From positions 1-5,809 of the forward strand of contig JAADHL010000122.1 in the NCBI GenBank assembly GCA_013151875.1: 5,809 bases of DNA. The letters are read 5' to 3'. The notes below the pieces were generated by a model, which was given only the letters and a program-made list of their open reading frames with translations, searched no databases and had not been told where the DNA came from. The translations under genes were made by a program, and so were the position numbers. Origin of the DNA: Deltaproteobacteria bacterium. Its GTDB lineage: Bacteria; Myxococcota_A; UBA9042; DTJE01. This document shows, one piece after another, positions 1-5,809 of the stretch (positions are counted from its first letter, which is position 1; every line of letters starts with the position of its first letter).

Positions 1-1
1 G

Positions 2-907
2 GGCCTGGGCAGGTTCAGGATAAACCTGTTCCGCAGCCGCACCGGCAATCAGGCGGTGATGAGGGTCATTCCGGCGCGTATTCCGACCATCAAGGAACTG
101 GGCCTGCCGAAGGTGATCGAAAAGATAGTCGAGGAACGGCGCGGCCTGGTCCTTGTAACGGGCGCGGCCGGGCAGGGCAAGTCCACCACCCTCGCCGCAA
201 TTGCGGACCAGATCAACCGGGTGCGGGCCTGCCATATCATCACCATCGAGGACCCGATCGAGTATATGATAATCGACCGGAAGTCACTGATAACACAAAG
301 GGAAGTTGGTTCCGATGTGACTACGTTCCAGGACGGTCTGAGGTCCGCCCTGAGGCAGGACCCGGACGTAATAATCGTTGGGGAGGCAAGGGACCGCGAG
401 ACCATCGAAACCGCGCTCATCGCGGCGGAGACCGGCCATCTGGTGCTTTCAACCATGCACACCATAGATGCCCGAGAGACCGTCAATCGCGTCACCTCCG
501 TGTTTACGGAAAGCGAGAGGGAATACGCGCGGCTCCTGCTTGCCTCGGTGCTCAAGGCAGTGATCAGCCAGCGGTTGGTGGTCAGATCGGACGATAAGGG
601 CAGGGTGCCGGCGGTCGAGGTAATGCTTGCGACTGGGCGGATCAAGGACCTGCTGAAGACCCAGGAGGGCACCGACGACCTGCATGAGGCCGTCAGCCAG
701 GGCCACCAGCAATACGGCATGCAGACATTCGACCAGTCCCTTATGCAACTGTACCGGGAAGAACGGATCACCCTGGACATGGCCATGGAATTCTGCAGCA
801 ACCCCGCGGACTTCGCCCTGCGCGTGGAGGGGATATCGAACCAGGCCGGAAGCTCCCTGGACTCCCTGCAAAATGAAAAATCCAGACGAGGCAAACTTGA
901 AATCTGA
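2..907 (+). CDS. pilT: PilT/PilU-family type IV pilus retraction ATPase (5' partial)
   Basis: This is a cytoplasmic hexameric ATPase of the PilT/PilU family, which depolymerises type IV pili and powers twitching motility. The reading frame is open from base 2. The first visible residues, GLGRFRINLFRSRTG, match the conserved end of the PilT N-terminal domain, so the GTG at 56 and ATG at 59 are internal and roughly 80 N-terminal residues lie off the window. Visible motifs in order are Walker A GAAGQGKST (161-187), Asp box HIITIEDPIEY (from 233), Walker B DPDVIIVGE (359-385), His box TGHLVLSTMHT (from 431), and the C-terminal GMQTFDQSL segment (from 716). Walker A departs from the usual GPTGSGKST, and the region of the PilT AIRNLIRE motif reads GRIKDLLK. 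PilT and its paralogue PilU are hard to separate here, so the symbol is approximate. The 3' end overlaps alaS. Family membership is very secure; the exact paralogue is not. Confidence 0.93.
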   Translation, partial: GLGRFRINLFRSRTGNQAVMRVIPARIPTIKELGLPKVIEKIVEERRGLVLVTGAAGQGKSTTLAAIADQINRVRACHIITIEDPIEYMIIDRKSLITQREVGSDVTTFQDGLRSALRQDPDVIIVGEARDRETIETALIAAETGHLVLSTMHTIDARETVNRVTSVFTESEREYARLLLASVLKAVISQRLVVRSDDKGRVPAVEVMLATGRIKDLLKTQEGTDDLHEAVSQGHQQYGMQTFDQSLMQLYREERITLDMAMEFCSNPADFALRVEGISNQAGSSLDSLQNEKSRRGKLEI

Positions 908-3527
908 GACGGTACGTTCGAGGTTCCTGAAGTTCTTTGAGGACCGGGGGCATCGCGTGGTTTCCAGCCATTCGCTGACGCCGCCGGACGACCCCAGCCT
1001 GTTGTTCGTCAATGCCGGCATGGTCCAGTTCAAGGATGTGTTCACCGGGGACAGGGACCCTGGATACAAGCGGGCGGCCTCGTCCCAGAAATGCCTGCGT
1101 GTCAGCGGCAAGCACAACGACCTGGAGGAGGTTGGACGGACCCCGCGTCATCACACCTTCTTTGAAATGTTGGGCAATTTCTCGTTCGGCGACTATTTCA
1201 AGAAGGACGCGATTGGGTTCGGTTGGGAGCTTCTGACCGGCGAATATGCCCTGAAGGCCGGTGATCTTCTGGTTACGGTGCACCCCGACGACGACGAGGC
1301 CAGACGGATATGGACCCAGGACGTGGGCGTCGACCCCGAGCGGGTGCTGGACGACCCTGACAACTTCTGGTCCATGGGGGATACCGGGCCGTGCGGTCCA
1401 TGCAGCGAGATTCACATAGATCGAGGCCCCTCATTCAAGGGGACGGACCTGCTGAAGGACCCAGGCGATCGATTCATGGAGCTGTGGAACCTGGTGTTCA
1501 TGCAGTATGACCGTGACGCGGAGGGCGCGTTGTCCCCCCTGCCCGCGCCTTCGATTGACACCGGCATGGGCCTGGAACGCATTTGCGCCGTGCTCCAGGG
1601 GGCCCGTTCCAATTACGACACGGACCTCTTCCTCCCCCTGATGCAAAAGACCGCCGAGGTTGCGGGAATCGAGATCGGATCCGATGAGGAAACCGACACA
1701 GCGCTCAGGGTGATTGCGGACCACGCCCGCGCCACTGCGTTCCTGATTAGCGACGGCGTGTATCCGGACAACGAGGGGCGGGGCTATGTGCTGCGGCGAT
1801 TGATGAGACGCGCGCTTCGTTACGGAAACAAGCTGGGACTTACCGAGCCGTTCTTTGTCGGGATCTGCCTTGAGGTTTCGTCGGTCATGGGTGATGCGTG
1901 GCCGGAACTGGCGAGGTCCGCCGATGTCATACGTCGCATCGGTGGGAATGAAGAGGAGCGTTTCCTGAAGACGTTGTCATCGGGCATGGACCTTCTGGAC
2001 GAGGCCATCAGACGAACCGAGCAGGCGGGCGGAAAAGAGATCGATGGCGGCACGGTATTCACCCTTTACGACACTCATGGATTTCCGGCCGATCTTACGA
2101 AGGTGATCGCATCCGAGCACGGTCTGGGTATCGACCAGGCCGGCTTTGATCGCGAAATGGAACAACAGCGACGGCGTGGACGCGCCTCCTGGTCGAACGG
2201 AGGCGACAGGCAGGCCCTGGATACCGCGGTCAAACGGATGATTGAGATCCGCGGGGCCAGGGGTGGACGCGGATTCGTGGGCTACGACACCCTGGAAGCG
2301 GATTCCGAGGTCGTAGCCATGTACGAAGGCACCGGTCCGGTCAAAGTGGCGGGCGAGGGCCGCGAGGTCTTTTTGTTCACCCGCGAAACGCCCTTTTACG
2401 GCGAATCAGGCGGCCAGGTCGGCGACACGGGCGTTATTTCCGGACCGCGGGGCAGGGCCGTTGTGCTGGACACGAAGAAGCCGAAGCAGGATGTGATACT
2501 GCACGTGGTCCGCATCACCGAGGGCGAGATTCGCGAGTCGGACGGATGCCATTTGCGCGTGGATGGGAAAAGGAGGGACCTCACACGCAAGAATCACAGC
2601 GCCACGCATCTGTTGCACCACGCCTTGCGCCTGGTCCTTGGAAACCACGTCAGGCAGAGGGGATCCTTGGTGTCACCCGAGAGGCTGCGGTTCGATTTTT
2701 CGCATACCGGCGCCATGACGCCCGACGAGGTATCGCGGGTGGAGGACGCCGTTGCGTCATGGGTGCTGGCGGACCATGAAGTGCTGACGGACGTAACGGA
2801 TTTCGAGGACGCGGTCGCGCGTGGGGCCCTGCACTTTTTCGGCGACAAGTACGGAAACACCGTAAGAATGGTCACCATGGGCGAGTCCGTGGAATTGTGC
2901 GGCGGGACCCACGTTGCGCGCACCGGCGAGATCGGGCTGGTAAAGGTGATTTCAGAGACCGGCATTTCGGCTGGGGTCAGGCGCATCGAGGCGATCAGCG
3001 GCCCCGCGGTTCTGGAGCGGCTGCGCGATCTGGAGGGTCTGGTAGGTCGGGTCGGTGGTCTGCTGAAGACAGAGCCGTCCATGGTCGTGAAGAGGGTCGA
3101 GCGACTGATTGCCGGTGAGAGGTCGCTGCAGAAGGAGTTGCAGGAACTGAAGCTGAAGGCGGCCGCGGGGGGCGACGGGGATGAAGCGCAAACGATACTG
3201 GAATCCGGCGGAACCCGGGTCATGGCGGTGTCGGGCGAAGGGATTCAGCCCAAGGCATTGAGGGAACTTGCCGACGTCATGCGGGGGAAAGTGGGTTCTG
3301 GATTGGTGCTGATCACGCGCAGGGAAGGCGACCGTCTGATGGTCCTGCTGGCCGCCACCAGGGATGTCGTTGACAGCCATCCCTCCAATCTGATCCTCAA
3401 GGAGGTCCTGGGCGGCCTGGGCGGACGCGGCGGCGGTAGTCCCGCGTTGGCGCAGGGGGGGGTCCAGGGTGTTGACGGCAAACGCGTACTTGACGAGTTG
3501 CTGAAGTACCTGCAAACATCGGGATGA
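873..3527 (+). CDS. alaS: Alanyl-tRNA synthetase
   Basis: This class II aminoacyl-tRNA synthetase charges tRNA-Ala with alanine in the cytoplasm and hydrolyses mischarged Ser- or Gly-tRNA-Ala. From ATG 873 it is 884 residues, close to the E. coli length of about 876. The catalytic domain shows FVNAGMVQFKDVF (45-57), motif 2 RTPRHHTFFEML (89-100) and motif 3 GMGLERI (231-237). N300 in the DNEGRGYVLRR segment and D400 in LYDTHGFP occupy positions like those that read the G3:U70 pair. The editing domain has zinc ligands H575 and H579 (HSATH) and C676 and H680 (CGGTH). A short coiled-coil-like stretch (about 735-765) leads to the C-Ala domain, ending in GGRGGGSPALAQGG (850-863). ATG 873 lies 35 bases inside the preceding gene. 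A TTG at 897 has a better ribosome site and gives an N-terminus closer to the family norm, so the start is uncertain. All key residues are present, so the enzyme should be active. Confidence 0.98.
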   Translation: MKNPDEANLKSETVRSRFLKFFEDRGHRVVSSHSLTPPDDPSLLFVNAGMVQFKDVFTGDRDPGYKRAASSQKCLRVSGKHNDLEEVGRTPRHHTFFEMLGNFSFGDYFKKDAIGFGWELLTGEYALKAGDLLVTVHPDDDEARRIWTQDVGVDPERVLDDPDNFWSMGDTGPCGPCSEIHIDRGPSFKGTDLLKDPGDRFMELWNLVFMQYDRDAEGALSPLPAPSIDTGMGLERICAVLQGARSNYDTDLFLPLMQKTAEVAGIEIGSDEETDTALRVIADHARATAFLISDGVYPDNEGRGYVLRRLMRRALRYGNKLGLTEPFFVGICLEVSSVMGDAWPELARSADVIRRIGGNEEERFLKTLSSGMDLLDEAIRRTEQAGGKEIDGGTVFTLYDTHGFPADLTKVIASEHGLGIDQAGFDREMEQQRRRGRASWSNGGDRQALDTAVKRMIEIRGARGGRGFVGYDTLEADSEVVAMYEGTGPVKVAGEGREVFLFTRETPFYGESGGQVGDTGVISGPRGRAVVLDTKKPKQDVILHVVRITEGEIRESDGCHLRVDGKRRDLTRKNHSATHLLHHALRLVLGNHVRQRGSLVSPERLRFDFSHTGAMTPDEVSRVEDAVASWVLADHEVLTDVTDFEDAVARGALHFFGDKYGNTVRMVTMGESVELCGGTHVARTGEIGLVKVISETGISAGVRRIEAISGPAVLERLRDLEGLVGRVGGLLKTEPSMVVKRVERLIAGERSLQKELQELKLKAAAGGDGDEAQTILESGGTRVMAVSGEGIQPKALRELADVMRGKVGSGLVLITRREGDRLMVLLAATRDVVDSHPSNLILKEVLGGLGGRGGGSPALAQGGVQGVDGKRVLDELLKYLQTSG
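888..891 (+). promoter_or_regulatory. Candidate Shine-Dalgarno for an alternative alaS TTG start
   Basis: GAGG ends 5 bases before an in-frame TTG (897-899). A start there gives an AlaRS beginning MKSETVRSRFLKFFEDRGH, close in length to typical AlaRS N-termini, and cuts the overlap with the upstream ATPase gene to 11 bases. ATG 873 has no comparable purine-rich site upstream. This is inferred from spacing and family length only. Confidence 0.45.
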
Positions 3528-3535
3528 CACCCGGT

Positions 3536-3543
3536 GGAGGAGG
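3536..3543 (+). promoter_or_regulatory. Ribosome binding site of the acidic protein gene
   Basis: GGAGGAGG lies in the 22-base gap after the alaS stop, with 6 bases between it and ATG 3550. It is the strongest Shine-Dalgarno in the window and fixes the start of the downstream gene. The short gap leaves little room for a separate promoter or terminator, which supports co-transcription with alaS. Confidence 0.85.
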
Positions 3544-3549
3544 CTGACC

Positions 3550-4215
3550 ATGTCGTCTGATCCGAATATCGTCATCGACCTGCTGGAGAGGCATCGGCGG
3601 CTGCCCGAACCTGAAGAAATGCTGGATCGGTACGCAGAGCTGTTCACAAGCAGGAAACCGGGCGAGGAGACGTCCGCGACTCCTGAACCCGAGCCCGAAG
3701 TGCAACTCGAAGTGGAGACGGGGCCAGAGACGGATACCGAGGCCGCGCCCGAACCGGAGATCGAGCCGGAACCTGAGATGGATGCCGAGCCCGAACCCGA
3801 GATCGAGTCGGAGCCGGAGACGGATGCCGAGCCCGAAGTCGAGCCCGATTCGGAACTCGCCGCCCCGGACTCGGAACTATCCGGCGGGACGATGGTAATG
3901 GGAGCGATTAGCGAAGAAACCCCGGTCGAGGATAATCCAGTCGAAGAAAAACAAGTCGAAGAATCATCATCCCAAACCGATACCGAGGCAACCGCTGAAC
4001 CTGCCCCGGAACAGAGTGATCAGGAGGCGGTTCAGGAAGAGGCCTCGCCGGTCGAAATAGATGAGGCCGATGGGGACGTCGCGGACAAGACTTTGATAAT
4101 GGGGGCCGTGGCGGCGGACGCCCCCGCCGCCGAAGAGGAGCCGCAGGAAGAAAAGAAGCCCTCCGGCCGCCCAGGTAGGAAAAAGAAGAAAAGGAAGAAA
4201 CGCAAGGCCCGCTAG
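3550..4215 (+). CDS. Hypothetical acidic Glu/Pro-rich protein with basic C-terminal tail
   Basis: I do not recognise this 221-residue protein. It has no signal peptide, no membrane segment and no cysteine. Residues 5-34 look helical (IVIDLLERHRRLPEPEEML and onward). Residues 37-110 are dominated by Glu, Pro, Asp and Thr, with a 14-residue tandem repeat at 67-94. The motif SGGTMVMGAI (111-120) recurs as DKTLIMGAV (179-187), each followed by another acidic stretch. The last 21 residues turn abruptly basic (KKPSGRPGR, then a Lys/Arg run to the stop). The design suggests a mostly disordered cytoplasmic protein with one ordered helix at the start, a nucleic-acid- or membrane-binding tail and two short linear motifs. 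The strong ribosome site and position right after alaS support real expression. The motif spacing, the tail and the in-frame repeat argue against a chance frame. Function is unknown; adaptor or scaffold roles are only guesses. Confidence 0.85.
   Translation: MSSDPNIVIDLLERHRRLPEPEEMLDRYAELFTSRKPGEETSATPEPEPEVQLEVETGPETDTEAAPEPEIEPEPEMDAEPEPEIESEPETDAEPEVEPDSELAAPDSELSGGTMVMGAISEETPVEDNPVEEKQVEESSSQTDTEATAEPAPEQSDQEAVQEEASPVEIDEADGDVADKTLIMGAVAADAPAAEEEPQEEKKPSGRPGRKKKKRKKRKAR
3748..3831 (+). repeat. Two tandem 42-bp coding repeats (14 residues each)
   Basis: Two imperfect copies encode PEPEIEPEPEMDAE (67-80) and PEPEIESEPETDAE (81-94) of the acidic protein, differing at two residues. A decayed third copy (PEVEPD) follows from 3832, and a partial relative (ETGPETDTEAA) precedes it. 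The unit length is a multiple of three, so gain or loss of copies keeps the frame. It looks like expansion by slippage or unequal recombination inside a disordered linker. Confidence 0.75.
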
Positions 4216-4228
4216 TCCGGCCATCAAT
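4216..4228. other. 13-bp convergent intergenic gap
   Basis: Only 13 bases separate the TAG of the acidic protein gene and the TGA of the - strand gene. No GC-rich hairpin with a T tract is visible on either strand here. A weak GGTTT/AAACC stem (4233-4246, loop CAGA) sits inside the end of the - strand gene without a U run. Termination must use Rho, extend into the opposing gene, or rely on something I cannot see. Confidence 0.6.
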
Positions 4229-5809
4229 TCAGGGTTTCAGAAAACCGAATTCGTCCACCGTCCACGACCTCCACTGAGACATCGAAAAGGCATTTGCATC
4301 GAATGCGTTGAAATCGAAATGATCGATCAACATCTGGATCGAATGCAGCCGAACCTCACCGGAAGGGAGGGGCGAAACCTCCATGAACGGCGCCGCCGCG
4401 ACGGCGAGATCCGGAAGATGGACCGTATCGATGGAGCCGGAGCCCAGGACCGACCACTCCCGTGATGACTTGGGTCCATAGAGCCGGGAATAGGTCATGG
4501 ACGGTTCAGGGGGCGAGTCGCGCGTCCACTGGAGGGTGAGATTGGACCACAGTCCGTCCTGGGGCGGCGACGAAAAGATGGGCAGGTGAAGGAAGGGGCC
4601 GACCAGGGCGACATCGCCCGAAAGCACGATTGCGGAGCCGTCCGCGCCCGGAAGAAGCGTCTTTGCCTCGCCTGTGAACCCGAGGGAGGGAAGCTCGGCC
4701 CAGATGCCGTCTTGGTAGCGCATAATCCTGCCCGCCGCGCCGGCGGCGAGCACGGTCCCATCCGCCTGGGCGAGTATCGTCAGGATGTCCGAGGTGAAGG
4801 GGGTTTCAAGTTCGATGAAGCCGCCATCGAATCCCCCAAGGATGCTTACGCCATGTGAACCGACCATCAGGACGCCCCAACCATAAGGCGTGGCGGCGAT
4901 GATGTCCTGGGAGGTTGGATAGGGCAACAGCGGCGTCGCCTTGTTGTCACGTATACGCACGACCAGGCCCCCGTCACCAACGGCCATCGCGGTTGAATCG
5001 GCGGCCGTTACCACCGCGTTCAGGGGGGCCTTGGACCCGTAATCCAGGGTTTGCCATTCGGCGCCCGGCGCGCGCATCAGCAGGACGCCGTCACCCGCGG
5101 CGAACTCGGTGCCGTCCGGAGCGATATCCACTGCGTTGAGTCGCCTGGATGTTGGGGCGGTCTCCTGAACCGCGAACGAGCCGTCCCATCTGACGATGGA
5201 TCCATTGTCTCCGACGGCGAGGACCCCGCCGGCCTTCAGTGAACTGCATGCTCGCAGCGTCCGAAAGGACAGGGACTGCATTTGGAACACGTTTCCGGAG
5301 GCATCCACATTCCAGGCGCGTCCCCCTGGCGAGAATACGATGCCCCCGCCGCCGGCGAGGCCGCATCCTCCGGTGGCGTCCGGCCTGAAATCCGGATCAA
5401 GGAGTTCGACCGCGTCACCTTGTATTCGGGCCACCGCTGGGGACCGGCCCAGGGCCCAATCCCTTTCCATGGAGGCGGAATACGGTATCTGGTTCGGCGA
5501 CTGCGTGGACGCCTGCGCCCGGATTTGGATTGTCGAACCTTCGAGGGCGTTGTTGAAATCCCTGGGCAGATGCCTGAACACGAAGTGGTCCTTGTCGAGA
5601 CCTGACTGAGCCGGCCAAAGTCGCAGAGAGCCGTCCGAACCCAGGTCCAGTGATATGCGAACGCTGTGGTCGTTGGGCCCTTCGGGGCCACCGGGTGCGT
5701 TCAAGAGCCTGACGGGAAGGTCACGGTCCAGGGGTATGTCCAGGTGGATGTCCTGCCCGTCGGTCACCTCGGCCGGATACACGCCTACGTGACGCAACAG
5801 TCCCATTGC
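4229..5809 (-). CDS. Large beta-propeller repeat protein with Fn3-like C-terminus (5' partial)
   Basis: At least 526 codons are visible. The frame stays open to the window edge. The ATG at 5806 has no visible ribosome site and gives no signal peptide, so the real start probably lies beyond the window. Numbering from that Met, residues 1-115 look like a beta-rich domain. Residues about 146-405 hold some seven repeats of roughly 40 residues. Their cores are VLAVGDNGSIVRWDG (195-209), EFAAGDGVLLMR (234-245), AMAVGDGGLVVRI (273-285), VLMVGSHGVSILGG (312-325) and VLAAGAAGRIMRYQDG (352-367). They resemble the AVGDxG blades of Ycf48/BNR-like propellers. Residues 405-525 look Fn3-like: TLQWTRD, then LPDLAVAA, then an FDFNAFDANAF stretch and a final WRSWTVDEF. 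Such proteins are usually secreted or surface lipoproteins. The ligand is unknown, and location is inferred from architecture. Confidence 0.85.
   Translation of the reverse strand, partial: AMGLLRHVGVYPAEVTDGQDIHLDIPLDRDLPVRLLNAPGGPEGPNDHSVRISLDLGSDGSLRLWPAQSGLDKDHFVFRHLPRDFNNALEGSTIQIRAQASTQSPNQIPYSASMERDWALGRSPAVARIQGDAVELLDPDFRPDATGGCGLAGGGGIVFSPGGRAWNVDASGNVFQMQSLSFRTLRACSSLKAGGVLAVGDNGSIVRWDGSFAVQETAPTSRRLNAVDIAPDGTEFAAGDGVLLMRAPGAEWQTLDYGSKAPLNAVVTAADSTAMAVGDGGLVVRIRDNKATPLLPYPTSQDIIAATPYGWGVLMVGSHGVSILGGFDGGFIELETPFTSDILTILAQADGTVLAAGAAGRIMRYQDGIWAELPSLGFTGEAKTLLPGADGSAIVLSGDVALVGPFLHLPIFSSPPQDGLWSNLTLQWTRDSPPEPSMTYSRLYGPKSSREWSVLGSGSIDTVHLPDLAVAAAPFMEVSPLPSGEVRLHSIQMLIDHFDFNAFDANAFSMSQWRSWTVDEFGFLKP

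Noticed and set aside
56..61. GTG/ATG as the start of the PilT-like gene
   Set aside because: Eighteen upstream in-frame residues match the conserved PilT N-terminal domain, so the gene begins off the window.
684..872. N-terminal extension of alaS to the ATG at 684
   Set aside because: The extra 63 residues lie inside the PilT-like gene in another frame and have no AlaRS similarity. Family length fits a start at 873 or 897.
49..894. Long open frame on the - strand opposite the PilT-like gene (281 codons)
   Set aside because: It is antisense to a gene with a full set of ATPase motifs, and its translation is Ser/Arg/Thr-rich low-information sequence typical of GC-rich shadow frames.
2594..3647. 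Two long - strand frames opposite the 3' half of alaS
   Set aside because: Both are antisense to the conserved editing and C-Ala domains. Their compositions are biased and they show no recognisable motif.
4170..4205. Slippery A-rich run as a programmed frameshift site near the end of the acidic gene
   Set aside because: The longest run is five A before G, so a true A-AAA-AAG heptamer is absent. No stimulatory hairpin or extended alternate frame was seen.
4206..4222. GGCC...GGCC inverted repeat as an intrinsic terminator
   Set aside because: The stem is only four pairs with a nine-base loop, and no T tract follows on either strand.
5196..5609. + strand frame of 137 codons within the propeller gene
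   Set aside because: It is a shadow of the repeat-bearing - strand gene and shows no domain or ribosome site of its own.

Overview
This 5.8 kb window carries four protein-coding genes, two of them cut by the window edges. It reads as chromosomal DNA from a GC-rich, pilus-bearing Gram-negative bacterium. A PilT-type retraction ATPase beside large beta-propeller surface proteins and highly acidic low-complexity proteins would fit Myxococcota, Bradymonadota or related former Deltaproteobacteria. That assignment is inferred from style and is not proven by any marker here. No tRNA, rRNA, CRISPR array, insertion sequence or phage gene was seen.

Layout: (1) From the left edge to 907 on the + strand lies the C-terminal ~300 residues of a PilT/PilU-family ATPase. 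It has Walker A, Asp-box, Walker B and His-box motifs. Its true start is off the window, and the first in-frame start-like codons (56 and 59) are internal. (2) The 3' end of this gene overlaps alaS (873-3527), a complete alanyl-tRNA synthetase with intact aminoacylation, editing and C-Ala domains. (3) After a 22-base gap with a strong Shine-Dalgarno comes a 221-residue hypothetical protein (3550-4215). It has a short N-terminal helix, a Glu/Pro/Asp-rich low-complexity body with a 14-residue tandem repeat, two copies of a T-[ML]-[VI]-M-G-A motif and a strongly basic C-terminal tail. (4) Converging from the right edge on the - strand (5809-4229) is a large protein with about seven ~40-residue beta-propeller repeats and a C-terminal Fn3-like region. 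Its N-terminus is off the window. Only 13 bases separate genes 3 and 4.

The first three genes are tightly packed on one strand and are probably one transcription unit, which would tie a motility ATPase, a housekeeping tRNA synthetase and an uncharacterised acidic protein together. The fourth gene is independent. The parts most worth a second look are the acidic protein with its paired motif and charge-bipolar design, the start of alaS, the G8 tract near the end of alaS, and the diverged C-terminal motif of the PilT-like ATPase. Nothing here amounts to a clearly new multi-gene system.
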